Virus record (IMG/VR): IMGVR_UViG_3300034096_000471
Coordinates: 1-24,449 of that record
Source of the DNA: a virus
Length of the DNA stretch: 24,449 bases
Strand: one strand, 5' to 3'
Part shown: one piece after another, positions 6,778 through 14,864 of the stretch
Numbering within the stretch: position 1 is the first letter of the stretch
How the letters are laid out: each line of letters opens with the position of its first letter
Notes under the pieces: generated by a model
Databases searched by the model: none
The model's input: the letters and a program-made list of their open reading frames with translations, nothing else
Told to the model about the DNA's origin: nothing
Position numbers and translations under genes: made by a program

Positions 6778-8280
6778 TTATTTATCATCGGTAGGTAGTG
6801 GCATAGACATTATCTTATAATCAAACTTTTCTTTTTTATAAATTTTAATTCGTTCTTCAAAATGTCTATAAACATGGTTCTTGTATGACATGTAACAAAG
6901 GTCATCAACAATATCATAAACTTTTAAAGTTTTCTTTTTAGCAGATATACGTAAACCTCTACCAATACTTTGCAATAAACGAATTATAGATTTCGTAGGA
7001 GAGGCAAGAATAATATTATCAATGTTGACAATGTTAATGCCAGTACTAGTAGTACCGTAACTCGCAACCAATATGGCATTAGTTTGTGTATCCACGATAC
7101 GTCGGATCGATTCTCTTGCTTCACTTTCTGTCTTTCCATGAATAAGATATACTTTCTTATCCGTTCCTGCTGCATCAATGAGAGCGTGGAGAGGTTTCCC
7201 GTGTCCTTCGACGTAGTTGAAGAGGATGAGTGTGTTACCTTTGGTATGAATTGCGAGTTCTTTGACAAATTCATTCCTCCTACTATTACTTATTATAGTT
7301 TTGATTTCATCAGGATATTTTTGCTTCTTCATATCCTGTTTCTCTTGGTCTGTATACTTCAATACAATGCAGTCAACAGCAAGAGTAGCAAGTAAACCTT
7401 TGTTCATTAGGCTCTTTGTCTGAATAAATTGTACAGCAGGTCCTAGAATGCCTTCTATGCTTAAACGATGTGCCTGCGTTTGATCTAATGTGCCCGTAGT
7501 ACCAATACGAAACCATGCTTTAGTTAACTTCTGACCAATTAGGTTAATAGATTCGGCTTTGGCTTGGTGGCATTCATCAAAGAAGATTGCATCAAACTGA
7601 TCAAACCATTCTCTAGGTAACTTGTAGATAGATTGCCAAGTAGAAACAATTACTTGTTTGTTGGTATCTTTTTCAAGCCCTGCACTGATTTTATGAATAT
7701 ATTTTCTTGATAGCCAAGAAGGATCTGCCTTTGAGTAATCAAAGAAATCTGTTTCCATCTGTGTAACTAGCCCCACAGTTGGAACCAAAACTAAAATCTT
7801 TCTGTCTGATTTTATTACGGAGAGTAGATAGCGGAGCAAGACGTAGATTATTAAACTTTTTCCAGAACCTGTCGGAGATATTATTACACACCGATGAGCG
7901 TTTATAGCGTGAAGAATTGCTTGGCTTTGGTGAGGGTGCATTTTGACCCTCTGTTTCTTTACAGAAACTTTCAGTGTCTCGTAGAAATCCAGAAGTTTCT
8001 CCTCCGTTATGCATAGGGGATTCCTGCTCTCTTTAATATTTAAAGTATATTGGCGGTCTTTACAAAACTTACTAAGGTAAGATTTAAGACCTCTTGGAAG
8101 AGTGGAAGATAGAATATCAAATAATCGTATTTTACCATCCCATATACGCCGTTTAAATAATGGCATATACTCAGCACCAGGAATCATGAACGAGAAATAA
8201 TCTCTCAGTTCTTGTTTGACTCCCTTTTCTGTTTTTATATAGTAACGAACTTCGTCTACAGATTCAACTTCTACATCCAC
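6778..8280 (-). CDS. uvsW: UvsW RNA/DNA helicase
   Basis: Superfamily 2 ATP-dependent helicase that unwinds R-loops and branched DNA and drives branch migration. In T4 it helps switch replication from origin-dependent to recombination-dependent initiation. The N-terminal domain (RDYFSFMIPGAEYMP, WDGKIRLFD) matches T4 UvsW. Walker A is SPTGSGKS (135-142), motif II DECH (235-238), motif III TTGT (261-264) and motif VI QSIGRGLR (437-444). The length of 500 residues equals the family norm. The start is GTG at 8280: the N-terminal MDVEV-like sequence aligns with T4, and the next Met is about 30 residues in. It lies between uvsY and the Sm-like gene. A late-type box ends 5 bases before the GTG. Confidence 0.97.
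   Translation of the reverse strand: MDVEVESVDEVRYYIKTEKGVKQELRDYFSFMIPGAEYMPLFKRRIWDGKIRLFDILSSTLPRGLKSYLSKFCKDRQYTLNIKESRNPLCITEEKLLDFYETLKVSVKKQRVKMHPHQSQAILHAINAHRCVIISPTGSGKSLIIYVLLRYLLSVIKSDRKILVLVPTVGLVTQMETDFFDYSKADPSWLSRKYIHKISAGLEKDTNKQVIVSTWQSIYKLPREWFDQFDAIFFDECHQAKAESINLIGQKLTKAWFRIGTTGTLDQTQAHRLSIEGILGPAVQFIQTKSLMNKGLLATLAVDCIVLKYTDQEKQDMKKQKYPDEIKTIISNSRRNEFVKELAIHTKGNTLILFNYVEGHGKPLHALIDAAGTDKKVYLIHGKTESEARESIRRIVDTQTNAILVASYGTTSTGINIVNIDNIILASPTKSIIRLLQSIGRGLRISAKKKTLKVYDIVDDLCYMSYKNHVYRHFEERIKIYKKEKFDYKIMSMPLPTDDK
6779..6786 (-). promoter_or_regulatory. Possible late promoter for the Sm-like gene
   Basis: On the minus strand GATAAATA (7 of 8 match to TATAAATA) overlaps the uvsW stop codon. 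A start about 6 bases later would give a short leader of about 11 bases that keeps most of the AGGAGGG ribosome site. In AT-rich DNA a chance match is possible. Confidence 0.45.
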
Positions 8281-8284
8281 TCAA

Positions 8285-8292
8285 TATTTATG
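8285..8292 (-). promoter_or_regulatory. Late promoter abutting uvsW
   Basis: On the minus strand CATAAATA (7 of 8 match) ends 5 bases before the GTG start of uvsW, within the 18-base gap after uvsY. The predicted transcript start falls on or within a base of the GTG. T4 uvsW is also expressed late, which supports the call. Confidence 0.65.
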
Positions 8293-8298
8293 GTAATA

Positions 8299-8736
8299 TT
8301 AGACAATACCCTGAGTCATCTTAAACCAATCAATAGCGGACTTGATAGAGAAGTTTCTATTATTAAGAACTTTTAAAAATTCTTCAACCATCTTAACTTT
8401 AACTTCAATCACAGCAATCTTCAATTTTAATTCAATAATCTTTGGATCTGCCTCTATAAACTTTTCTACATCAGTCTTTAGTAGAGTCAGTCCATTTGGA
8501 TCCTCTCCCCAGGCTTCCAATTCTTCACGACTAGCCTTACCAGTAAAGATCTTCCACTTACGGAGTTTAAGAATTGCTAGATCATTTACCTGCTTACATA
8601 GAATTAGTTTAAAGTCTGCATGAAGGCACAGGTATTTACTATGTAGTTGAGGAGTTCTAATAGCCTCATTTCCTAGTTCTGAAGAGTCAACAGAAGCGTC
8701 TTTAGAAATATTGAGTTTAAGGTCTTCTAGATTCAT
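8299..8736 (-). CDS. uvsY: UvsY recombination mediator
   Basis: Mediator that loads the UvsX recombinase onto gp32-coated single-stranded DNA in T4 recombination-dependent replication. Its 145 residues compare with 137 in T4. The N-terminus (MNLEDLKLNISKDASVDSS) follows the T4 pattern MRLEDLQEELKKDVFIDS, and the C-terminus (NRNFSIKSAIDWFK) follows SRGFAIKHIQDMR. The middle is Lys-rich and helical, as expected for a DNA-binding hexamer. It is the first gene of the leftward operon and is read from a strong early promoter whose -10 box ends 7 bases before the A of the ATG. No Shine-Dalgarno is visible, so the mRNA may be leaderless. The gap to uvsW is 18 bases. Confidence 0.93.
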   Translation of the reverse strand: MNLEDLKLNISKDASVDSSELGNEAIRTPQLHSKYLCLHADFKLILCKQVNDLAILKLRKWKIFTGKASREELEAWGEDPNGLTLLKTDVEKFIEADPKIIELKLKIAVIEVKVKMVEEFLKVLNNRNFSIKSAIDWFKMTQGIV

Positions 8737-8742
8737 ATGAGT

Positions 8743-8770
8743 ATTATAATATAAGTCAAGAAAATGTCAA
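8743..8770 (-). promoter_or_regulatory. Early sigma-70-type promoter for uvsY
   Basis: On the minus strand TTGACA (8770-8765) and TATAAT (8748-8743) are both perfect, with a 16-base spacer. The usual start 7 bases after the -10 box is 8736, which is the A of the uvsY ATG. Confidence 0.88.
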
Positions 8771-8779
8771 CTAAATAAC

Positions 8780-8807
8780 TTGACATCTTTATAAGTTGTA
8801 TTATATT
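8780..8807 (+). promoter_or_regulatory. Divergent early promoter for the sugar island
   Basis: TTGACA at 8780-8785 and TATATT at 8802-8807, with a 16-base spacer. The predicted start is about 8814, giving an 8-base leader to the ATG at 8822 with GAGG at 8814-8817. Its -35 box is 9 bases from the uvsY -35 box, in back-to-back orientation. Confidence 0.75.
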
Positions 8808-8821
8808 TAACATGAGGTTAT

Positions 8822-9460
8822 ATGATTATTGATTTACGTGAAATTCCAACCGTATGGATTAATTTAGATTCAGCAACTAAAAATGCTGAAATTATGCAAA
8901 ACAGATTTGAAAAACATGGGTTTCAAAATACTCATAGAAAATCTGGTTTGATTATCCCACCTCCAGAAGGAACACCAAGAGATATATATCATTTTATGGG
9001 GTGTGGTCAATCACATATTGATATACTTGAATCTTTACAGTATACTACACCTCTATTAATTTTAGAAGATGATGTGGAATTTGCTGAAAATTTTAATCCA
9101 ATTATTGATATTCCAGAAGATAGTGATGGAATATATCTTGGTGTATCAAGTGGAAATAGATATTACGCCTCAAAAAGATATAATGAAAATTATTTAAGAA
9201 TTGGTGGAATTCTTGCTGCTCATGCAATTTTGTATGTTACTCCCACATATCGACAAAATATGGCTGATGTAGGTAATCATTGTCTGCATGTGTTGCAACA
9301 ACCATGGGATATGGGTACTGCACAGATTCAATTCTATCATAGAGTTTATGCAACAAATCAACCAATGTTTTATCAATCAAATGATAGAGAAAATGCTAAT
9401 AAATGGCAAGGGTTTACTGATTGTGGTTTAGAGGATAGAAATACGGAATTTCCAATATGA
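8822..9460 (+). CDS. GT25-like glycosyltransferase
   Basis: A 212-residue protein resembling family 25 glycosyltransferases (LPS-type galactosyltransferases). It has the N-terminal INLDSATKN segment, a GCGQSHIDILE motif (residues 60-70, where GT25 has G-C-x-x-S-H) and LILEDDVEF (79-87), which supplies the acidic metal- and sugar-nucleotide-binding residues. The donor is not predictable. It is the first gene of the island, 14 bases after the -10 box of the divergent early promoter. Its last 4 bases overlap the next start (ATGA). There is no membrane segment, so it probably acts in the cytoplasm. Confidence 0.8.
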   Translation: MIIDLREIPTVWINLDSATKNAEIMQNRFEKHGFQNTHRKSGLIIPPPEGTPRDIYHFMGCGQSHIDILESLQYTTPLLILEDDVEFAENFNPIIDIPEDSDGIYLGVSSGNRYYASKRYNENYLRIGGILAAHAILYVTPTYRQNMADVGNHCLHVLQQPWDMGTAQIQFYHRVYATNQPMFYQSNDRENANKWQGFTDCGLEDRNTEFPI

Positions 9461-10245
9461 TTACGTATAACCATATGGGTATGTATGGACGTATGGGAAA
9501 CCAAATGTTTCAATACGCAACCCTATATTCAATAGCAAAAACTAGAGGATATGAATTTGGTGTTCCATATTCATTAAAATCTTCTAATCCATATATTAAT
9601 TTTTGTTTAAATGATGCTTTTAATAATCTTACTGCACAAGATAGTAGTAATATTCTTAATCCAAATAGAGCACAAGAAAGAAATTTTACATATAATGCTG
9701 GTATATTTGGTATTCCTGATCACACTGATATCATAGGTTATTTTCAAAGTGAAAAATATTTTATTGATTATCGACAAGATTTATTAAAAGAATTTGAATT
9801 TACTCCAGAAATTAAAATTCAAGCAGAAATAATACGGCAAATTGGTAAAAAATTAGCAGTTGCACTACATATACGGTTAGGTGATTATACTAATTTAACA
9901 GATAAACATCCTATTTGTACTATGGAATATTATGAAGAGGCATTAAATCAAATTCCAGATAATGCTTTTCTTTATATTATTAGTGACGATAATGAAAAAG
10001 CTGCAGAACTATTTAAAGATTTAAAAAGACCTTTTTGTATTCCTGATACAAAAAATCAAAACATTGATATATGTTTAATGACTATGTGCGATTATCATAT
10101 AATTGCAAACAGTTCTTTTAGTTGGTGGGGTGCATGGTTGAGCGAAAGTAAACAAGTGATTGCTCCTAGTAAATGGTTTGGAGAATCACCAGATATGCCA
10201 AAAAATTGGTCAGATATTTATTGCAAAGATTGGATTATAATATAA
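9457..10245 (+). CDS. GT11 fucosyltransferase (alpha-1,2-type)
   Basis: A 262-residue GT-B enzyme of family 11, which transfers L-fucose from GDP-fucose, normally forming alpha-1,2 links. The hallmark motifs are clear: GRMGNQMFQYA near the N-terminus (11-21), HIRLGDY (138-144, the family's HxR..D motif that contacts GDP-fucose) and ANSSFSWWGAWLS (217-229). The length is close to bacterial GT11 enzymes (about 280-300). The GDP-fucose donor could be made by the Gmd and Fcl homologues in the same window. The start overlaps the preceding stop by 4 bases. This is the most securely assigned transferase in the island. Confidence 0.9.
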   Translation: MITYNHMGMYGRMGNQMFQYATLYSIAKTRGYEFGVPYSLKSSNPYINFCLNDAFNNLTAQDSSNILNPNRAQERNFTYNAGIFGIPDHTDIIGYFQSEKYFIDYRQDLLKEFEFTPEIKIQAEIIRQIGKKLAVALHIRLGDYTNLTDKHPICTMEYYEEALNQIPDNAFLYIISDDNEKAAELFKDLKRPFCIPDTKNQNIDICLMTMCDYHIIANSSFSWWGAWLSESKQVIAPSKWFGESPDMPKNWSDIYCKDWIII

Positions 10246-10285
10246 TGTTATTTTATATTACAGAATATATATCTGGAATTAACTC

Positions 10286-11164
10286 ATGAGACGATTTAAT
10301 GCTACATCTATAACAGACCCTGTAACGTGGGATGGTTGGTCTAACCATGGAGTATATGAATGGTTAAAAAATAATTTAGAAATAAATAATCAAATTATGA
10401 ATTTAATTATTGATAATACAATAATTTCAGATTATCATGATAATGAAGAATGTTATGCAATTTTAATAGAATCTCCAGATATTATTGAATGGTATCATCA
10501 AAATGTCTTTAAAGTAACAGAAAAAAGTTTTTTTGAAATTCTTTCTGAAAAAATGATTACAGGTAATCATAAATTTAAAAAATTGTATACTTTTGATAAA
10601 AGATATGATGGACTACCCAATACAGTAATAATGGGACAAACATGTTTTCCTACTATATCAAATGATAAAATGGATTTGTATACAAACGAAAAAACAAATC
10701 TTTTAACATTTATAACAACTAATAAAACAATGACAACGCTTCATAAATTTAGAGTTTCATTGGCACACAGTTTAATAGAAAAGGGGATACAAGTATTTGG
10801 GCATGGTTATAAATCAATAACTTGTAAGTCTGAAGTTCTCAAAAACACAATGTTTTGTTATGCAATTGAAAATGGAATATATAGAGGATATCATACAGAA
10901 AAAGTTATGGATTGTTTTGTGACTGGATGTATACCAATTTATATCGGGGATCCAGACATAGGTAATCATTATGACACTAGAGGTATGATTATTTTTAAAA
11001 ATACTGAAGAAATGATAAATACAACAATTGAACTTTCAAAGGATTTATATTATCAAATGCTACCATATATTCAAAGAAACTTTGAAATAGCTACTAAAGA
11101 ATATACTCCATCTTTTGAAAAATGTGTAAAATTAATTTATGAGGATATGAATCACAATGCTTAA
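10286..11164 (+). CDS. GT10-like glycosyltransferase (possible alpha-1,3-fucosyltransferase)
   Basis: A 292-residue protein. The C-terminal half carries the donor-binding pattern of family 10 and related GT-B enzymes: CYAIENGIYRGYHTEKVMDC (191-210), where GT10 has Y-x-T-E-K, followed by FVTGCIPIYIGDPDI. The middle region (LLTFITTNKTM, HKFRVSLAHSL) fits the family's strand-helix unit before it. The first 100 residues are divergent. A fucosyltransferase would suit the neighbouring GT11 and the GDP-fucose genes, but another hexosyltransferase of the exostosin or GT10 type is possible. A 40-base gap precedes it, and the stop overlaps the next start by 8 bases. Confidence 0.72.
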   Translation: MRRFNATSITDPVTWDGWSNHGVYEWLKNNLEINNQIMNLIIDNTIISDYHDNEECYAILIESPDIIEWYHQNVFKVTEKSFFEILSEKMITGNHKFKKLYTFDKRYDGLPNTVIMGQTCFPTISNDKMDLYTNEKTNLLTFITTNKTMTTLHKFRVSLAHSLIEKGIQVFGHGYKSITCKSEVLKNTMFCYAIENGIYRGYHTEKVMDCFVTGCIPIYIGDPDIGNHYDTRGMIIFKNTEEMINTTIELSKDLYYQMLPYIQRNFEIATKEYTPSFEKCVKLIYEDMNHNA

Positions 11165-12377
11165 TACTAAAATAAAAATATTAGATGAAAAAATTAAAAA
11201 ATCTTTAGAAGATACCGAACCAAATTGTAATATATTTACAAATATGGATATTGGTTCTGGTTATGAAATGGAAATAGATAGAAGATGTGGTAAAGATATA
11301 AATTATGACCGCGATGTTATGAAAAAATTTTTGTTTATAATGTGGAGATCTTTAAAATTTTCAGAAGAAACCTATAATAAAGTGTATGCTTCTCTTGATT
11401 TTAATGATTTTATAGAAATAAAAAATAATCAAATAGATTATGCTTCAATTATTAAAAATTGTAAACATTATACAAATTGTTATAAAAAACCAAAATATAA
11501 TCTTATAATTCCAGTAAAAAATAGAGAAGATCATTTAAAAACATTTTTAAAAAATGCTATTCACTTGTTTAAATCCAATCCAGATTGGTGTCTTACAATT
11601 ATTTTTCAAGAAGATAACACAGAAAATTTTGAAAAAACTTTATCTCTTGTATCTGATTGTCCAAATGTTCATGTTATTGATATGCCACATAATGATGAAT
11701 TTATTTTACAATATGGGAATAACATGAACAGATCATTGTGTTATAATGTAGCATCTATGTTTGTAGAATGCGACTTTCAAATAAATCATGATGTAGATCT
11801 TTTATTTGGACAAAATTATATTGATAATATAGAAAGAAAAACAAAAAATGAATCTTTTATGTGGTTACAACCATATAGAGGAAGTAGAGTTATTTCTTTA
11901 ACTGATGAACAAACAAAATATTTTAAAAGTGAAATAGAAAAGGGAAATTCACTTCCAATTCATATAATAGATATTCCCCCAACCAGAAATACTCCATATG
12001 CAGTAGGTTCAACTGGTGGATCTATTGTAGTAAAATATGAAGTATTTAAAGAAATTGGAGGATATGATCCTGAAATTGTTTGGGGATATGCTCCAGAGGA
12101 TATTATTTTTTGGTTAAAATTAGAAATTTATTTTAAAACGTATAAATATACAGAACAATATAAGTCAGAACCATTTTTTTCTAATACTGTATTTTCACAC
12201 GATACAGATGTTGAATTGTTTCATATGTATCATCCGTTAACAGAAACAGATAAAAGATATCCATATTTTCCTTTATTTATTTCTAATTGGCTTATGAATG
12301 TTGCAACAGAAGAAGAACACAAAAAATGGTTGGAGGTTTCACGTGAAAAATTTTACAATAATGATGCTGGGATATAA
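11157..12377 (+). CDS. GT-A glycosyltransferase, GT2/GT7-like
   Basis: A 406-residue protein. About 110 N-terminal residues of unknown function precede a GT-A domain: NLIIPVKNREDHLKTFL (115-131) is the nucleotide-binding start, NHDVDLLF (210-217) holds the DxD metal motif (D212, D214), and GGYDPEIVWGYAPEDIIFWL (301-320) matches the acceptor-side G-W-G-x-E-D motif of GT7-type galactosyl- or N-acetylgalactosaminyltransferases. Transfer of galactose or a related sugar from a UDP donor is therefore plausible, but the substrate is unknown. It overlaps both neighbours (8 bases upstream, 35 bases downstream with the chosen GTG start). Confidence 0.8.
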   Translation: MLNTKIKILDEKIKKSLEDTEPNCNIFTNMDIGSGYEMEIDRRCGKDINYDRDVMKKFLFIMWRSLKFSEETYNKVYASLDFNDFIEIKNNQIDYASIIKNCKHYTNCYKKPKYNLIIPVKNREDHLKTFLKNAIHLFKSNPDWCLTIIFQEDNTENFEKTLSLVSDCPNVHVIDMPHNDEFILQYGNNMNRSLCYNVASMFVECDFQINHDVDLLFGQNYIDNIERKTKNESFMWLQPYRGSRVISLTDEQTKYFKSEIEKGNSLPIHIIDIPPTRNTPYAVGSTGGSIVVKYEVFKEIGGYDPEIVWGYAPEDIIFWLKLEIYFKTYKYTEQYKSEPFFSNTVFSHDTDVELFHMYHPLTETDKRYPYFPLFISNWLMNVATEEEHKKWLEVSREKFYNNDAGI

Positions 12378-13086
12378 TTCAGTTGATTGGATAAGAAAAT
12401 CAGTAGAAAGTGCATTAAAACAAAATTATACAAATTTTCAAGTAATTGCAGTAGACGCACATACTAATGATGGTACATATGAAATATTAAAAGAATATGA
12501 ATCTGATTCAAGATTTAAATTAATAAGAAATGATGAACGCAAGTATGTTTCAGAAAATGTATGTATTGCAGTAGATAATGCTCCAGATGACAGTATAATG
12601 TGTGCTTTGGATTTTGATGATTGGTTGTTACGAGACGATGTACTTTCTATTTTAAATGATACATATAATGAAGATGTATGGATGACATATGGAAATTATG
12701 TTGATTACTATTCTAAAAATTTAACAGTAGATCATAGAGCGTTAAGTGATTATCCAAAAGATATAGTTGAGAATAATAAATTTAGATCAGATAAATGGAG
12801 ATCAACGCATTTACGAACGTTTAAAAAAAGCCTATTTCAAAAAATAAATAGAAAAGATTTTATAGATCCAGTAACTGGAACCTGGTATAAAATGTCAGGT
12901 GATATGGGATATATGTTTCCGATGTTAGAAATGGCTGGACACCGCCACAAATTTATTTCTACTATTCTTTATAGTTACAATAAAACTAATCCAATTAATG
13001 ATGATAAAGTATCATTAGATGAACAACTAAGATGTGAATTTTCAATAAGAAATTCTCCTATTTACTCAAAAATTGAATCATTATAA
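12343..13086 (+). CDS. GT2 family glycosyltransferase
   Basis: GT-A fold transferase of about 247 residues. It starts with the family's first strand (FTIMMLGYNSVDWIRKSVES), then VIAVDAHTNDGTYEIL, and has the metal motif in LDFDDWLLRDDV (D90, D92, D93). SGDMGYMFPMLEMAG lies near the acceptor side. The frame is open from ATG 12298, but that start would add 15 residues unlike the family and overlap the previous gene by 80 bases. I chose GTG 12343 because GGAGG at 12332-12336 sits 6 bases before it and the product then begins directly with the first beta strand. Donor and acceptor are unknown. Confidence 0.82.
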   Translation: MKNFTIMMLGYNSVDWIRKSVESALKQNYTNFQVIAVDAHTNDGTYEILKEYESDSRFKLIRNDERKYVSENVCIAVDNAPDDSIMCALDFDDWLLRDDVLSILNDTYNEDVWMTYGNYVDYYSKNLTVDHRALSDYPKDIVENNKFRSDKWRSTHLRTFKKSLFQKINRKDFIDPVTGTWYKMSGDMGYMFPMLEMAGHRHKFISTILYSYNKTNPINDDKVSLDEQLRCEFSIRNSPIYSKIESL

Positions 13087-13092
13087 AAATTT

Positions 13093-14046
13093 ATGAAAAG
13101 AATAATTATATTAAACACACCAGAAGTACCAATTTTTGGAACACATTTATTTCATGTAAAAAAATTATGTGAAGGATTTAAATGGAATGGAATTGATGTT
13201 ATTGAAATTAATACTCTAGAAAGCTTATATTCTATTAATTTAAATGATAAAGATTTTGTATATCTGTCAAATTATATTATAAACAGAACTGATGATCCAA
13301 TATTTTCAACATGTGTAAAATCAAATGATTTAATTGAAAAATTATTTAATTATTTTTTTGAAACAAAATGTATTCCTATATTTTGGTTTTGGCATTCTTT
13401 TATAGATAATCAACTTATGAGTATATTGCATAATCGATATATTCTTACAGGTGAGCATTTTAGATCAAAACCACAATCCTTATCACATTTAAAAGCATGG
13501 GATCTTCAGAATAAAATACATAATTATGTACCATCTACTTTTTCTGCTGCAATACATCCTGATAAAATTGGAACTTTTACTAGAAATAAAAAATCTTTAA
13601 GTAATTTTGTAGGATGTTCATACAAAACAGAATGGTTGAATAAATTAATGTTAAGAGATAATGAAGTCCATTCTATATTAATAACACCACCCTTTATTTC
13701 AGAAGAAAAAAGGGTAAATTCTTTTTTAGATTCAGTTACTTCATTGGGGTTTCATGCTGAAGCAAATATAACTAATAATGTTGTTGTTGAAAGAGTATTT
13801 GAAGGTTTAGCATACGGAAATGTAGTTATTTCTGATAATCCTTGTTGCACAAATATGACTGATGGTATTATTGAATACGTTAATTCTTATGAGAGTCTTA
13901 TTGACTTAATACATAAAGCGTGGTATAATAAAGATTATCGAATTAACAAACAAGAAATGGGAATGAAATGGTGTAAACAATATGGAACATACAAACCAGT
14001 TGCTTATAATTTTATACAAAAAGCAGATGAAATAAATGTATATTAA
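13093..14046 (+). CDS. Putative GT-B glycosyltransferase
   Basis: A 317-residue protein with two alternating alpha/beta halves. The C-terminal half contains VVVERVFEGLAYGNVVISDN (about residues 234-253), typical of the nucleotide-sugar-binding region in GT1/GT4-like and CgeB-like transferases (E-x-x-x-x-G-x-V-x-I-S-D). The N-terminus (RIIILNTPEVPIFGTHLFHV) looks like the first Rossmann strand with a Gly-His turn. It lies 6 bases after the GT2 gene among other transferases. The exact family is not certain; the assignment rests mainly on the C-terminal motif and context. Confidence 0.65.
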   Translation: MKRIIILNTPEVPIFGTHLFHVKKLCEGFKWNGIDVIEINTLESLYSINLNDKDFVYLSNYIINRTDDPIFSTCVKSNDLIEKLFNYFFETKCIPIFWFWHSFIDNQLMSILHNRYILTGEHFRSKPQSLSHLKAWDLQNKIHNYVPSTFSAAIHPDKIGTFTRNKKSLSNFVGCSYKTEWLNKLMLRDNEVHSILITPPFISEEKRVNSFLDSVTSLGFHAEANITNNVVVERVFEGLAYGNVVISDNPCCTNMTDGIIEYVNSYESLIDLIHKAWYNKDYRINKQEMGMKWCKQYGTYKPVAYNFIQKADEINVY

Positions 14047-14091
14047 AATAAGTAACTTACACATATATTCTAAACAATTGGAAAAACTCAT

Positions 14092-14859
14092 ATGATTATT
14101 AAAGATGCCATTATACCATTTCACCCAAAAGATATTTCAACTTTACCTATGTGTTGTGAATCTTTAAAAAATATTTTAAATGTTGAACGAATTATATTAA
14201 TTTCATCAATAAATCCAAATATTAATGGAACCCAATTTATTAATGAAAAAGATATATCTGAAATAATTTCATTACCACAGTTAACTCAAATTTGGAATGA
14301 AAAAAATCCAAATCTATCCTATAGAAGTGGTTGGATATACCAACAACTTATAGAATTAGCAGTTCCACAAATTATAACTGATGTATCAGATGATTATATT
14401 GTATGTGATTCAGATATTGTATTTTTAAATAACCCATATAATGAAGTTTTAAATAATATTTTTCCTTTTAATAGTGCTTTTAATGGAGAATATCATTTAC
14501 CATATAGATGTACTTATGAAAGGTTAATGAAAGAACCAGCAAAATCTGGTATTTCATTTATAAACCATCATTTAGTTACTAATAAAAATTATTTAGCAGA
14601 ATTAAAGTTACTAATTGAAAGTAGAAACGGTAAACGATGGGATATTGCTTTAATCGAATCATTGGATTATTTTGAAGGATCTGGATTTGCATCTGATGAT
14701 TTATATGGTGATTGGATGTTTACTTATCATCCTGATAAAATGTTACAGATTCCAATAAAAATTTTGGATATATCTCATATTCCTTCTCCACATGATCTTA
14801 TACATTTAACTGAAAGTGGTTTTCATATTGTTAGTTCACAGGAATACAAAAGAGGATAA
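14092..14859 (+). CDS. DUF6492-like putative glycosyltransferase
   Basis: A 255-residue protein resembling the DUF6492 group of uncharacterised GT-A-like enzymes found in polysaccharide clusters. Visible features are YRSGWIYQQLIELA (77-90) followed by DDYIVCDSDIVFLNNP (100-115), in which D106-S-D108 is the likely DxD metal site. The tail has FASDDLYGDWMF and a His-rich end. A transferase role fits the cluster; no substrate can be given. A 45-base gap precedes it, in which I see no promoter I would trust. The stop lies 5 bases before the next ATG, whose ribosome site AGAGGA overlaps this gene's end. Confidence 0.68.
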   Translation: MIIKDAIIPFHPKDISTLPMCCESLKNILNVERIILISSINPNINGTQFINEKDISEIISLPQLTQIWNEKNPNLSYRSGWIYQQLIELAVPQIITDVSDDYIVCDSDIVFLNNPYNEVLNNIFPFNSAFNGEYHLPYRCTYERLMKEPAKSGISFINHHLVTNKNYLAELKLLIESRNGKRWDIALIESLDYFEGSGFASDDLYGDWMFTYHPDKMLQIPIKILDISHIPSPHDLIHLTESGFHIVSSQEYKRG

Positions 14860-14864
14860 TTAAT

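Noticed and set aside
10236-10246. TATAAT-like sequence before the GT10-like gene
   Set aside because: There is no -35 box at a usable spacing, and such AT-rich strings are expected by chance in this island.
12298-12342. Longer N-terminus for the GT2 gene starting at ATG 12298
   Set aside because: It adds 15 residues unlike the family and an 80-base overlap; GTG 12343 has a proper GGAGG site and starts at the first beta strand.
14047-14091. Gap between two transferase genes as a regulatory region
   Set aside because: It is only 45 bases, with no convincing promoter, hairpin or terminator.
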